In this document: in pieces, positions 1 to 9,789 of the stretch
Layout: every line of letters starts with the position of its first letter
Numbering within the stretch: the first letter of the stretch is position 1
Assembly (NCBI GenBank): GCA_030831165.1
Contig: JAURLP010000026.1
Span: forward strand, 1-64,000
Length of the DNA stretch: 64,000 nucleotides
Origin: Gammaproteobacteria bacterium
Lineage (GTDB): Bacteria > Pseudomonadota > Gammaproteobacteria > Pseudomonadales > Pseudohongiellaceae
Direction: 5' to 3'
Notes under the pieces: model-generated
Told to the model about the DNA's origin: nothing
The model's input: the letters and a program-made list of their open reading frames with translations, nothing else
Database searches by the model: none
Program-made: the position numbers and the translations under genes

Positions 1-137
1 GCCCCCTTCAAGACTAGATCTCCCTGGAGCTTTAAGCTCCCTAAAGTGCCGTTCAAGACTAGGACGTTGATAGGCTGGATGTGTAAGGGTTGTGAGGCCT
101 TGAGCTAACCAGTACTAATTGCACGTGAGACTTGACC
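1..137 (+). rRNA. rrl: 23S rRNA, 3' end (partial)
   Basis: The window opens inside the last domain of 23S rRNA. The conserved run around 71-135 (GATAGGCTGGATGTGTAAG, then GAGCTAACCAGTACTAATTG) is the classic 3' end, and the molecule probably finishes near 137. Only the tail is present; the rest of the operon lies before the window. No tRNA cloverleaf is visible in the 168-base spacer before the 5S gene. Confidence 0.93.
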
Positions 138-305
138 ATATAATCGCAGGCTTTCTACAATAAAGTCAGATTATGTGATCGTAGCAAAACACAATAAGCA
201 AGGCATAAACGCAGCCGTTTTTTATTAAACAGCAACTTGTACAGAGATAAGATATGTCAACGATTTGGTTTTTATCGCTTTCATTGCGGTGAAGACAAAA
301 AGAAT

Positions 306-425
306 TGCCTGACGACAATAGCGAGTGTGAACCACCTGATCCCATCCCGAACTCAGCAGTGAAACCGCTCAGCGCCGATGGTAGTGTGGGGTCTCCCCAT
401 GTGAGAGTAGGACATTGTCAGGCAT
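306..425 (+). rRNA. rrf: 5S rRNA
   Basis: A complete 120-base 5S rRNA of gammaproteobacterial type. The ends TGCCTGACGACAATAGCG and ATTGTCAGGCAT pair as helix I. The internal signatures CCCATCCCGAACTCAG and CGCCGATGGTAGTGTGGGG (about 341-392) are diagnostic. It is the last gene of the rRNA operon and is followed at once by a strong terminator. Confidence 0.97.
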
Positions 426-437
426 CAAACTAAGAAA

Positions 438-469
438 GGCTCGCCCCGTTGGGGTGGGCCTTTTTTTTT
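438..469 (+). terminator. rRNA operon terminator
   Basis: A 10-bp GC-rich hairpin (GGCTCGCCCC / GGGGTGGGCC, two G-U pairs, loop GTT) is followed by nine T residues, 13 bases after the 5S rRNA. It is a textbook Rho-independent terminator for the rRNA operon. Confidence 0.93.
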
Positions 470-711
470 AATATTTTTACAGTTCTGACTTCCAATACCT
501 GCGTTAATATTTGGATACAATGTGGTGGCAACCATAATATTATGAGGAAACAAGCCATCAGTTTTTAGTTTGGCATTTCCCAGTAGATCAAGGGCCAAAG
601 GGTACAGGCTTAAGAACGAAAGTATTTGAGGCTATACGTGTGTAGCCAATAATTTGCTATCGTTTATTACCATAGATGCTAGTAATTAATGCTGCGTGAG
701 GTGGCTCTAGA

Positions 712-1614
712 TTGATGAGATTGATCACAGGCTACTTCCCTCTCTTGGCTATTGTGGCAGCTGCCATCGGTTTTCTTCTGCCACAAATGTTTAGGCCACT
801 ATCTGATTTTATTGTTCCCTTGTTAACCCTCATCATGTTTGCCATGGGGATGACATTAACATTCAGTAATTTTAAAAGTGTGCTAAAAGAGCCACTAAAA
901 ATTGCTTTAGGGACATCGTTGCAGTTCATATTGATGCCTTTAACAGCATTTTTAATCAGCCATTTATTTTCTATGGAAAGAGAGTTGATGGTCGGCATGA
1001 TTTTAGTAGGATGTTGTCCAGGCGGGACAGCGTCCAATGTGGTTTGTTATTTAGCTAAGGGTGATCTTGCTTTATCCATATCTTTAACCATGGTGTCTAC
1101 TTTTCTTTCTGTAATAGCAACACCATTTTTAACCTTATTGTATTTAGGGCAGGCTATCGAAGTCCCTATTTTAGCGATGATGCTCAGCATCTTGCAGATG
1201 GTCATTTTGCCAGTATTTGCAGGCCTTATTTTAAATACATATTTTAATGATAGCCTTGTCAAGCTAGTACCAGCACTTCCTGCTATATCAGTACTGGCCA
1301 TCGTCTTAATTATTGGTATTGTGGTGGCGCTTAACAGTGACAATTTAGTGATGATAAGTGGACTACTGCTAATTGCAGTTATTCTGCATAATTTATTAGG
1401 CATATGTTCGGCATATGTAATATCTAAACGATTTAACTATGATGATAAAACCTGTCGTACTATCGCTATTGAGGTGGGTATGCAAAATTCAGGTTTGGGA
1501 GTGGCGCTAGCAACCCAATTCTATAGCTCTCTGGCCGCTTTGCCTGGTGCTGTGTTCAGTTTATGGCACAACTTATCTGGCTCCTTGCTGGCAGGATATT
1601 GGTCTAGGAAATAG
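712..1614 (+). CDS. Bile acid:sodium symporter (BASS/SBF) family transporter
   Basis: An inner-membrane transporter of about 10 hydrophobic segments over its whole 300 residues, the normal BASS length. Family signatures are seen: GCCPGGTASNVV near residue 100 and IEVGMQNSGLG near residue 255, the two crossover regions that form the Na+ and substrate sites. Family members carry bile acids, pantothenate, pyruvate or other organic anions with Na+; the substrate cannot be read here. Start: GAGGTG at 698-703 sits 8 bases before a TTG at 712 and 11 before the ATG at 715, so either may be used. It is monocistronic, with no partner gene close by. Confidence 0.88.
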   Translation: MMRLITGYFPLLAIVAAAIGFLLPQMFRPLSDFIVPLLTLIMFAMGMTLTFSNFKSVLKEPLKIALGTSLQFILMPLTAFLISHLFSMERELMVGMILVGCCPGGTASNVVCYLAKGDLALSISLTMVSTFLSVIATPFLTLLYLGQAIEVPILAMMLSILQMVILPVFAGLILNTYFNDSLVKLVPALPAISVLAIVLIIGIVVALNSDNLVMISGLLLIAVILHNLLGICSAYVISKRFNYDDKTCRTIAIEVGMQNSGLGVALATQFYSSLAALPGAVFSLWHNLSGSLLAGYWSRK

Positions 1615-1867
1615 ACAGCATTAACCAGGAGGTGGAATTCGCAGAATGCGGCATAGGTGAGAGCTGAAAACCAAATCGATACTAACGCGATAAATAAAAG
1701 CACTTATAAAAGCACTTAAAGCTTGGATAAAAAATAATACGATCCACATAAAGCTGCATATAATAAGTCTCGGTCAGTAATGATTGGCTAGTGCTTGATG
1801 AAAAACTTTAAATTGCTAAAAAAGCTAATAATAAGGACAAGTCTAAAACTAAGAATAGGTAACAAAG

Positions 1868-3079
1868 TTGTTTAAACAAATTCAGAATTATAAAAGTGAC
1901 CCCATTGAGTCTCTATTTGATCGATTGGCGGCGGACAATAATCCTGCCAAGATTGATCTCGGCATTGGCGTCTATCGTGATGATGCCGGTAGGGTGCCAG
2001 TTATGCTGGCTGTTAGACGAGCGGAACAGCAATTATTTGAGAGGGACCTGTCAAAGTCTTACTTATCACCCTTAGGCAATACTGCCTATTGCGAAGATAT
2101 AGAGAAACTTACATTAGGCCTTAATCACCCGATACTGCGTGAAGGACGCATTGTGTCTGCGCAAACACCTGGAGCCGGTAGCGCCTTACGTGCTGGTGCT
2201 GAACTGGTTAATAGCCTAAGTCCTGATTCAGAGCTTTGGGCATCTCAGCCTGTCTGGGGGCACCAACTGGAATTCTTTGACAAGGTAGGAATAAAAATTA
2301 ATCGTTATCGCTATTATGATCAACAGAATTCAGTGCTCGATTTTAATGGCATGCTGGAAGACCTCAAAGGCATGCGCTCTGGCGATATCTTTTTAGTGCA
2401 TGGCTGTTGCCATAACCCAACCGGTCAGGATCTTAATCTTCAGCAATGGAAAGCACTCGCCGATATCGTCAATCAGACGGGTGCACTACCTTTCGTTGAT
2501 GTCGCTTATCAGGGCTTTGGCGAAGGAATCGAAGAGGATGTAGCCGGAGTTCGTTTATTTGCTGAGAACGTCCCACAAATGCTATTGACGGTATCTTCTT
2601 CCAAGTCTTTTGGTATTTACCGCGAGAGAGCGGGAATATTGTCCGTTATCGTATCTTTGGATGATGGAACAGACCTTAACAGTGTCCGCCTTAAACTGCG
2701 TGATACGGTCAGACAGCTTTATTTTATGGCGCCTGATCATGGTCCTGCGGTCGTTCATGAAATTATGTCGACTCCTGAATTGAAACAGCTCTGGCGTCAG
2801 GAATTGGATGAGGTTCGAATCCATATCACTGAAATGCGACGTTTGCTGCGTTTGGCGATAGAAAAAGCCAATCCGGATTTTGATGCAGAGTTTATAGAGC
2901 GCCAGCACGGCATGTTTTCCTGCCTGCCAATCACTGAAGAAGAGCAGCAACTCATGGAGCAAAAATATCATATTTATATGCTGCCCAATGCCCGAATGAA
3001 CGTAGCCGCAATGAATAACAAGCAATCAGCCATACTGGCAAAGGTGTTTGCCGAAATCAGAGCGGCCAGAGCAAACTAA
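1868..3079 (+). CDS. Aspartate/aromatic amino acid aminotransferase, class I
   Basis: A cytosolic PLP enzyme of the AspC/TyrB type, 403 residues, full length for the family. Visible active-site features are W130 (stacks on PLP), N183-P-T-G, D211 with Y214, and the Schiff-base lysine K246 in SSSKSFGIYRERAG. It should interconvert aspartate, glutamate or aromatic amino acids with their 2-oxo acids. Aspartate and aromatic preference cannot be separated by eye. The start is TTG at 1868, giving MFKQIQ; upstream there is only a weak AGGT, so the exact start is moderately sure. It stands alone, 114 bases before an exported propeller protein. Confidence 0.92.
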   Translation: MFKQIQNYKSDPIESLFDRLAADNNPAKIDLGIGVYRDDAGRVPVMLAVRRAEQQLFERDLSKSYLSPLGNTAYCEDIEKLTLGLNHPILREGRIVSAQTPGAGSALRAGAELVNSLSPDSELWASQPVWGHQLEFFDKVGIKINRYRYYDQQNSVLDFNGMLEDLKGMRSGDIFLVHGCCHNPTGQDLNLQQWKALADIVNQTGALPFVDVAYQGFGEGIEEDVAGVRLFAENVPQMLLTVSSSKSFGIYRERAGILSVIVSLDDGTDLNSVRLKLRDTVRQLYFMAPDHGPAVVHEIMSTPELKQLWRQELDEVRIHITEMRRLLRLAIEKANPDFDAEFIERQHGMFSCLPITEEEQQLMEQKYHIYMLPNARMNVAAMNNKQSAILAKVFAEIRAARAN

Positions 3080-3193
3080 TTCGGTATTTTGGTTTACACC
3101 GAGGCTTTATAAGATATTGATAAAAATTCAATGTATAAGCCCGTCAAGTAATAGAGCCAACAAGGTGATGCATTTGAATAAGGAGTTTTAACA

Positions 3194-4540
3194 GTGAGCA
3201 AAGTCGTTAGTATCGGTCTGGCATTGGTTATTGGGCTTGTTTTTGGTCTTATTGGCAGTCAGTTCATCATGCCTGCCGATGAAGTTGTCACCGTCTTGAC
3301 TGATGCTGCTTCAGTACAGGTAGATTCTACAGAACCTAGCAGTTTTAGTGCTGTTCCTGGAGCGATCGGTGCTCAGGATATTTCGGGTCCCTATGAAGTA
3401 GTGCAGGGTTGGCCTCAGGATTTGGCTTCGTTGCCAGGCCATGAAGCATGGACCTATGGTGGCGCCAGAGGAATTTTCGCTGAAAGCCCTGATCGAGTAT
3501 TTCTTTTGGGGGGAGGAGAGCTCCCAAATATACAACGTCCTCAGATGCGCCAGTTAACGGATATTGGCCCCAATGTACTGTTTCCTGTTGCTGGTTTGCC
3601 TTGGCGCAATGCCAATCTGGCAACGCCGCCGGGGAGTGGGGGCTCACGGCAAGATCCCGGTATTGGCATGGAGGTATGGCGTGGGACTGAACCGCCGTTT
3701 CGTGAGATGGGTGTGGACGCCCGTTGGCATCATTCCATTATTGTGGTTAATCGTGAAGGCCAAATCATAGAAGACTGGACACAATGGGATGATTTATTCA
3801 AACGGCCTCATGCTATTTATATCAGTCCATATGATCCAGAAAAGCGTGTCTGGGTTGTTGATGATCACTCACATGCGATTTATATTTTTTCCAACGACGG
3901 CCAGCAACTTCTACAAACACTTGGTACACCCGATGTGGCAGGTGCTGATGGGACACATTTTAATCGGCCAACATTTATAGCATGGGCGCCTGACGGAAGT
4001 TTTTATGTTGCCGATGGTTATAACGGTACGCGCGTTGCTAAATTCGATGCCGAGGGTAATTTCTTGCTGGATTTTGGTTTGTCAGGTGAGCCTGGCACTG
4101 AAACCAGACCCGGCTATATGAACAATGTTCACGGCGTTGCTGTCGACCCAAATACAAGTCGGGTTTTTGTTAATGACCGAGATAATCATCGTATCCAGAT
4201 ATTTGATGCCCAAGGTAACTATCTATCAGAATGGCGTATTAACGTCAGCCCTTCGAGCCTTCATTTTATTCAAATTGGCGCCGATGGAAATGCCGTGGTT
4301 TTCGACAGGAACACCCATAAGATGCTGAAATATGACCTTGAAGGGCACCTGATTTATTCCTGGGGGACGATTGGTACCTTTCCGGGCACGCTTTGGGGTG
4401 TGCATGGCATGTCTACTGATCAAGAGGGGAATTTATACGTGGCTGAAGTCGACGCCGGGCGTTTTCAGAAATTCAAGCCTCGTGAAGGCGCTAATCCATT
4501 GGCTCTGATTGGCAGGCCGGTTTATGCTGCATGGCAATAA
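3194..4540 (+). CDS. Exported NHL-repeat beta-propeller, peptidylglycine amidating-lyase-like
   Basis: A 448-residue protein with an N-terminal hydrophobic segment (residues 6-26) acting as signal or anchor. The rest is NHL-type propeller blades, such as FNRPTFIAWAPDGSFYVADG, GVAVDPNTSRVFVNDRDNHR and the final EGNLYVAEVDAGRFQKF. The pattern resembles the peptidyl-alpha-hydroxyglycine alpha-amidating lyase family, which in bacteria is mostly of unknown function. The start is GTG at 3194 with AGGAG at 3181-3185, spacing 8. A shorter relative lies at 9790-10869. Its enzymatic role is unproven; it could equally be a binding or scaffolding propeller. Confidence 0.8.
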   Translation: MSKVVSIGLALVIGLVFGLIGSQFIMPADEVVTVLTDAASVQVDSTEPSSFSAVPGAIGAQDISGPYEVVQGWPQDLASLPGHEAWTYGGARGIFAESPDRVFLLGGGELPNIQRPQMRQLTDIGPNVLFPVAGLPWRNANLATPPGSGGSRQDPGIGMEVWRGTEPPFREMGVDARWHHSIIVVNREGQIIEDWTQWDDLFKRPHAIYISPYDPEKRVWVVDDHSHAIYIFSNDGQQLLQTLGTPDVAGADGTHFNRPTFIAWAPDGSFYVADGYNGTRVAKFDAEGNFLLDFGLSGEPGTETRPGYMNNVHGVAVDPNTSRVFVNDRDNHRIQIFDAQGNYLSEWRINVSPSSLHFIQIGADGNAVVFDRNTHKMLKYDLEGHLIYSWGTIGTFPGTLWGVHGMSTDQEGNLYVAEVDAGRFQKFKPREGANPLALIGRPVYAAWQ

Positions 4541-4750
4541 CGAGAAACAAAGAATAAGGTTAGTAGGTGTTAAGTTTAAAAGATTTTAAATGGGCTGTAA
4601 TGGGCCGTATAGATAGTGATTAGATAGATCATGGTTAAGAGATAGATACTTTCTTTTCTTTAGCAGCAATTTCCTGCAACATTTTCAGCATCAATCGTAA
4701 AAGCAATAGTTGCGTATTATCTTGGCATATATAAGGCTGTTTAAAGGGCT

Positions 4751-4800
4751 TTGTAAAAGCCAAGTGAGTGAGCATTTATCACTTGGCCTTTTCTTACAAA
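4751..4800. terminator. Bidirectional terminator between convergent genes
   Basis: A 9-bp perfect stem GCCAAGTGA (4759-4767) / TCACTTGGC (4779-4787) is extended by TTGTAAAA on the left and CTTTTCTTACAA on the right. It has a T-rich flank in either reading direction and lies between two convergent genes. Confidence 0.72.
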
Positions 4801-4811
4801 GAAGCTATTGC

Positions 4812-5399
4812 TCAACGGAAGTTCAAGCCTTCTATCCAGCTCACCATGGCATGTCGTTCGCCCGCTGTTACAGGGGTGACCATATGTCTGACAAAGGATG
4901 GGAAGATGATAATCGTGCCCTGTTTTCGGACTAATTCCTTAGCGGGGCAGAGCTCAGGGGGCAGATCGAATATTAAATCGCCCCCTTCATATTCTGCAGA
5001 ATCAGATAGCTGTACCGAAAATGACAGTTTGCGCTGAAACATATTGTCATTACACCAGGTAATATCTTCATGCCAGTTATAAAAGCCCTCTTCACTGGCC
5101 AGGTATTTTGCATATTGCACATCAATCACTTTTTGAATTTCAAATCCAAAGGTAGAACGATTAGCAGCAATGGCATGGTCAAACACAATATCAAATAGCA
5201 CTTTGTGTTTAGCATTACTGTAATTAAAAAACTTTATCTTGGAGCGTCTCGAGTCATTCTTCTTATCGCCCTTGTTAAGTGATTCTTTTCTATTGCCAAC
5301 CAGGCCTTCAGCATCGGGGATCTCAGCACCCATACGTTTAATTTCTTCACACAGCTCGGGAGCGATTCGGCTCTCCCAGATACACCACCAGTTTTTCAT
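4812..5399 (-). CDS. 2-oxoglutarate/Fe(II)-dependent oxygenase (prolyl 4-hydroxylase-like fold)
   Basis: A 195-residue double-stranded beta-helix oxygenase. The iron triad is H110-E-D112 in YNWHEDITW and H172 in FPSFVRHMV; R182 in GERHAMVSW is the expected 2-oxoglutarate-binding arginine. The shape and C-terminal FPSF-RH-V-PV--GERH--V-W pattern match PKHD/prolyl 4-hydroxylase alpha-like proteins of phage and bacteria. The substrate may be a protein side chain or small molecule and cannot be told. No signal peptide, so cytosolic. It converges with the NHL gene and is not in an obvious operon. Confidence 0.85.
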   Translation of the reverse strand: MKNWWCIWESRIAPELCEEIKRMGAEIPDAEGLVGNRKESLNKGDKKNDSRRSKIKFFNYSNAKHKVLFDIVFDHAIAANRSTFGFEIQKVIDVQYAKYLASEEGFYNWHEDITWCNDNMFQRKLSFSVQLSDSAEYEGGDLIFDLPPELCPAKELVRKQGTIIIFPSFVRHMVTPVTAGERHAMVSWIEGLNFR

Positions 5400-5585
5400 T
5401 TTGACTCTTTCTCCTACTAATAGGGCTTAATAATAGCTAAAAAGGTTAATGCTAAACTAACGCATTTTAATCGGCGTTATGTTAGCACTAGATTAATGTC
5501 CATGCAGGTTCATCAGAGCATTAAATCTCTAATTTATTGGGAAACTTGATATATATCCAAGCTTTTTGAGTACTTTTTTTAGGGC

Positions 5586-5626
5586 AAAAAAAACGGCCAC
5601 CCTTCAAGGAAAGATGGCCGCGTTTT
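5586..5626 (-). terminator. Terminator of the TonB receptor gene
   Basis: Read on the minus strand: hairpin CGGCCATC ... GTGGCCG (5594-5620) followed by eight T residues (A-run at 5586-5593). It lies 24 bases beyond the receptor stop codon. Confidence 0.85.
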
Positions 5627-5649
5627 TGACTTACTAAAGAATTACAGTT

Positions 5650-8175
5650 TTAGAAGTTATATTTCGCTCTAACACCGTAAGTCTGTGGGTTGCCGTAAAG
5701 TACCTGAGCCTGACGGGCTGAAGCAATGTAAAGCTCATCAGTCAGATTCATGATGTAACCCTGAACGGTCCAATTGTCATTCTCATAAGTAAGAGAGAAA
5801 TTCAATATTGAACGTTCGTCTTGCAGGTTGTATAGCTGTTGATCCAAGGCTGAATAGTTCTCATCAGTGTAAGAATAATCCAAACGAGGAGTCAAGGTTC
5901 CTGCACCGAATGGAATCGCATAGTCGATACCAAGGTTATAAGATAACTCAGGTGCCTGAATCATTTGCTGTCCAGTATAGGTCTGCACATATGGCGTGTA
6001 GTCAAAACAATCACCATTAGGCGTACCAGGTGCTGTTAAGCCAGTAGATGGCGTAGTACCACCGACACCACATTGTGGCTGGTAAGCAAAGTTGTTGTTT
6101 AAAGAAGCATCTGTACTAGCCCAAGCTGGTAAAGAACCCAATGGTACGTCTGATGCTGTACCAATTTCAGAATCCTGCCAAGCAAATGAAAAGTTAAGAC
6201 CCAAATTGCCAATAAAGGTTTGAGCTGAAGCTTCAACACCATACATCTCAGCATCACCAATGTTTGAGTTGGTGAATGAAGAACCGATAGGATCTGTTCT
6301 GACGAAGGTCTCACCTTGCATACCTCTATAATCCATCATGTAGAAGCCCAGATCACCAGTAATAAGGCCATCCATGATTGAACCTTTCCAGCCTAGCTCA
6401 TAATCATCTACTTCTTCAGGAGCTACACCAGAACCAGCAAAACTACCTGCTTTATAGCCTCGGGCATAGAAAGCATAAAAATAGTCCGTGTCAGTTGGCG
6501 ACCAGTTCAGACCCACTTTATAAGTCATCACTTCATTGTCAACACCATCAGCTTCCAGTGAGTTAACTGCTTGGAAAATGGTAAAACATTCATAAGAAGG
6601 AACGGCACCATTCAAGTCTGGAGCAAGGCCCACTGTTGTACCGAAGACACCAACTTGCTGACAGTTTTCAGGGCTCCATGCTGCACTACCAACATGGTCT
6701 GCACCAGGCTGACGAAGCACAACACGAGTTTGTGAGTGACTATCATCATGATTGTAACGTAGACCAACAGCCAATTCTAACTCATCAGTAAGTTGGTAGT
6801 TGTATTGACCAAAAATCGCTTGGTGCTCAACAGTGGTTGGGGCAATGATGTGAGTCCATGTTGTTGGTACAACTAACGGTCCACAAGCTACCTGGGTACC
6901 ATCATTTTGCCATCCGCAGGCACTGTTAGCATTTTGGTTACCTGGAATTTGAAGGTTAACAGGGGTGGTTCTGTGGAAATCGAATACACCCACAATCCAG
7001 CTGTTTTCTTCACTTTCAGCAGATGACAAAGTGATCTCATGGGTCCAAGAACTATTGCTTTCATCCAGGCTGAAACGCGTTGGCCAAAGAGGAACACCAG
7101 AGTTACCGCCATTGTTATCGCCAGATTTCCACTGCAGCATTTCAGTGAACAGTTTGTTATGACCTGATTTGGCGTTTATCGTCATCCCATTTCCCAACTC
7201 ATAAGTCAGGAACATAGACCACTGCTGATTTTCTTGGAAATCAGAGTCAGGGAATTGCTGATTAATTTCAAAAGGGTTAGTCGGTGAATATTCACGGTAT
7301 TGTGAAAAAGTTGTAACTGGAACTGGGTTACCAGTTACAGGATCTGGAATGGTAGTTTGGAAAGGCAGTGTTTTTGGCTTACGAACATCACCAAAATGAT
7401 CTACCCGGTTTTGTTCAACTTTAAAAATGGCCTCAAATTGATCATTGGGTTGCCACAACAAGCTCAAACGTACCTGGCGGTTTTCAAGGCCACCTGGAGA
7501 GCGAATTTCCTGACCATTACCGAATACATTTTGGCCGATGTTTTTATAGAAGCTCTCTCTTTCTTCAGTGTTCCAGGCAATACGTGCTGCCCAGGTATCA
7601 CTCATAGGAAGGTTAAGTGCACCAGTCACAGCATTATGCTGGTAATTACCCATACGGCCTTCTACAAAGCCGTTAATGCCATCAAAGTTAGGGTTAGCAG
7701 AGTTGACCAGAATCGCACCACCGGCAGCAGACTGTCCAACGAAAGTACCCTGTGGTCCACGCAATACCTCAATAGTACCTACGTCGAAGAAACCACCGTT
7801 CAAGCCCATTGGCTCACCGTGAGTTTGGCCATCGTTAACAACCTGCACACCCATCTGTACAGACGGTGCGAAAGTGTTGTTACCAATACCACGGATGTTG
7901 ATGTCGTTACCCACACCGTTATTGGTGATCTGGATACCAGGCATAGCATTTTGTAGGTCTTGAAGTTGCGAAATGCCACCAGCGGACAACATGTCCTGGT
8001 TAAACACTTCCATGGAAATAGAAGTTGTCTGTTCTGTAGCTTCACGACGCTCGGCCGTAACAACCACTTCTTCAATCTGACGTTGCGCAAAGCCGGCGTT
8101 GGCACCCATGCCAACAGCTACTGCGGTAGCGATAGAAAGTGTAAGCGGTCTAATCTTGTAAGATTTGGATTTCAT
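5650..8175 (-). CDS. TonB-dependent outer-membrane receptor
   Basis: An 841-residue outer-membrane receptor. It has a signal peptide ending near GANAGFA-Q, a TonB box (IEEVVVTA) and an N-terminal plug (about 35-150; NIRGIGNN and VEVLRGPQGT-type motifs). A 22-strand barrel follows and ends in the aromatic C-terminal residue F (RAKYNF). Such receptors import siderophores, vitamin B12, sugars or aromatic compounds with energy from TonB; the substrate is not readable. Start: AAGGGGG on the minus strand (8185-8191) lies 9 bases before the ATG at 8175. The in-frame GTG at 8184 abuts that site and is rejected. A terminator follows. No regulator or transporter gene is adjacent. Confidence 0.95.
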   Translation of the reverse strand: MKSKSYKIRPLTLSIATAVAVGMGANAGFAQRQIEEVVVTAERREATEQTTSISMEVFNQDMLSAGGISQLQDLQNAMPGIQITNNGVGNDINIRGIGNNTFAPSVQMGVQVVNDGQTHGEPMGLNGGFFDVGTIEVLRGPQGTFVGQSAAGGAILVNSANPNFDGINGFVEGRMGNYQHNAVTGALNLPMSDTWAARIAWNTEERESFYKNIGQNVFGNGQEIRSPGGLENRQVRLSLLWQPNDQFEAIFKVEQNRVDHFGDVRKPKTLPFQTTIPDPVTGNPVPVTTFSQYREYSPTNPFEINQQFPDSDFQENQQWSMFLTYELGNGMTINAKSGHNKLFTEMLQWKSGDNNGGNSGVPLWPTRFSLDESNSSWTHEITLSSAESEENSWIVGVFDFHRTTPVNLQIPGNQNANSACGWQNDGTQVACGPLVVPTTWTHIIAPTTVEHQAIFGQYNYQLTDELELAVGLRYNHDDSHSQTRVVLRQPGADHVGSAAWSPENCQQVGVFGTTVGLAPDLNGAVPSYECFTIFQAVNSLEADGVDNEVMTYKVGLNWSPTDTDYFYAFYARGYKAGSFAGSGVAPEEVDDYELGWKGSIMDGLITGDLGFYMMDYRGMQGETFVRTDPIGSSFTNSNIGDAEMYGVEASAQTFIGNLGLNFSFAWQDSEIGTASDVPLGSLPAWASTDASLNNNFAYQPQCGVGGTTPSTGLTAPGTPNGDCFDYTPYVQTYTGQQMIQAPELSYNLGIDYAIPFGAGTLTPRLDYSYTDENYSALDQQLYNLQDERSILNFSLTYENDNWTVQGYIMNLTDELYIASARQAQVLYGNPQTYGVRAKYNF

Positions 8176-8679
8176 GGAATCCACCCCCTTATTTTATTGA
8201 GATTTATAGGTTTTAACTCTTTATGGCACAGGAAATACAATAACAAAAATCACAAAAAACACAGTATTAAGCCATGCTTATTGAGAAAATATTATGGATT
8301 CCCGATTCCAGCGGTCATCTTGCCACGTATTTAAAGGAAATAAAAGCCTTTTTGAGATAAAAATTCTCTGAGAATTAATTTGTTTCTACTCACTTTGAGA
8401 CTGGAACAATAAAACATAAAATAAAATTTAAAATCAATCGCTTAAATGATAAATATAATAAAGTTTATTAAAGTCTGAAAAGAGAGTGTGAGATGGTTAA
8501 TTTTTTATGGTTTTGTTCGTTTTTTTTTTGCAAACATATTCAAACTATTTGTTGCCAAGCCTATGCCTTTTTCATTTGGCTAGAGTTTGTGTTTGCAGTT
8601 TCAATCCAGCTAATTCAGATTTCGAGGAGCCAATAAATGCAATCATTATAGAAAGCCCTACAAATCTACATTTGGATAA
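8176..8679. other. Intergenic region upstream of TonB receptor
   Basis: About 500 AT-rich bases between the receptor start and the end of the reductase gene, both on the minus strand. It should hold the receptor promoter. No hairpin terminator, repeat, RNA gene or convincing sigma-70 pair was found. A T10 tract lies at about 8520-8529. Confidence 0.5.
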
Positions 8680-9645
8680 TTAAATAACCCTGCTGGGCAA
8701 GGTTTTACCTAAAAAAAATGCATCTAGGTTATCTATGGCAAGCATGCCCATGGCCGTTCGAACTTCCATAGTGGCTGATCCGATATGAGGAAAAAGGCTC
8801 ACATTGTCCAAAAGACGTAACTTTTCAGGGACCTGCGGTTCATTTGCATAAACATCCAGGCCGGCGCCGGCAATTCGCCCTGTAGTCAAAACTTCTATCA
8901 ATGCTGCTTGATCGACACAGTTTCCCCGCGCAGTATTAATAAAGTAAGCACTGGGTTTTAATTTGGCCAAGTGAGATGCATTGATCAATGGGCTTGGCCC
9001 ACCTCCGGGTACATGTATAGAGACCACATCGGCTTCAGCCATCACCTCATCAATGCTGCTAAACTGTTCAGCTGCAAAATCCAGATTGGCAACAATTGAG
9101 CGATTATAGAAAATCACTTTCATGCCCAAGCCAAAGATTGCGCGTCTTGCGGTAGCTTGGCCTATGCGCCCCATCCCGATGATACCAAGTGTTTTTCCTT
9201 GCACACTGCAACCAAGCCCTTCAGTTAATGAAAAGTCATTCCAGCGATTCTCTCGTAATTTAAGTTCAGCTGCGTAAGCTCGCCGAGTACTTGCCAGAAT
9301 TAATAAAAGGGCGATGTCAGCGGTGGCGTCGGTCAGTACATCAGGGGTGTTTGTGACTGCAATACCCTTTACGCGAGCGGTATCGATATCAATATTGTTA
9401 TAACCGACGCCTATATTGGCGATGATACGAAGCCGGCAGTCAGGGGCTTGTAGAATACTACTATCAATCTGATCACTTACAGTTGGAACCAAAGCATCGT
9501 ATTCGCTCATTGCCATTAACAGTTGAGACTTGCTCATGGCCTTGTCATCAAGGTTCAGGCTCACCTTATAGGATGCACGTAAACGCGCTTCAACTGGCTC
9601 TGGTAATTTTCGAGTAACCAATACTCTGGTTTGGCTATTTTTCAT
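8680..9645 (-). CDS. NAD(P)-dependent D-2-hydroxyacid dehydrogenase (glyoxylate/hydroxypyruvate reductase type)
   Basis: A 321-residue D-isomer-specific 2-hydroxyacid dehydrogenase. The Rossmann motif GMGRIG is at 157-162 and the catalytic triad is R240 (NTARG), E269 (ANEP) and H287 (FPHIGSAT). The family reduces glyoxylate, hydroxypyruvate or similar 2-keto acids with NAD(P)H; the IGVGYNNIDID stretch near residue 78 is typical of the GyaR/GhrB subgroup. No signal peptide, so cytosolic. It is divergent from the exported NHL protein at 9790. It fits the window's other 2-hydroxyacid and glyoxylate enzymes, but the exact substrate is inferred. Confidence 0.9.
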   Translation of the reverse strand: MKNSQTRVLVTRKLPEPVEARLRASYKVSLNLDDKAMSKSQLLMAMSEYDALVPTVSDQIDSSILQAPDCRLRIIANIGVGYNNIDIDTARVKGIAVTNTPDVLTDATADIALLLILASTRRAYAAELKLRENRWNDFSLTEGLGCSVQGKTLGIIGMGRIGQATARRAIFGLGMKVIFYNRSIVANLDFAAEQFSSIDEVMAEADVVSIHVPGGGPSPLINASHLAKLKPSAYFINTARGNCVDQAALIEVLTTGRIAGAGLDVYANEPQVPEKLRLLDNVSLFPHIGSATMEVRTAMGMLAIDNLDAFFLGKTLPSRVI

Positions 9646-9789
9646 GTCAATCAGCTTTTCAGTAGCAGAATTTCAAAAGGAGATTATTCCAGTATGCTTT
9701 TCTAAGCAATTATTTGTATAGTTGATAGCAAGATGCATAACTGATGGTCAATGACTCCTATGATAAAAACATTTACTAAGGCTTCTCAC

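Noticed and set aside
138-305. tRNA gene in the 23S-5S spacer
   Set aside because: No cloverleaf, no GGTTCGAATCC-like T arm.
1697-1721. Direct repeat AAAAGCACTTA twice in a row
   Set aside because: Only two short copies in an AT-rich gap; likely chance.
7357-7956. A 199-codon open frame on the plus strand
   Set aside because: It lies wholly antisense to the TonB receptor and encodes no recognisable protein; the receptor frame is clearly real.
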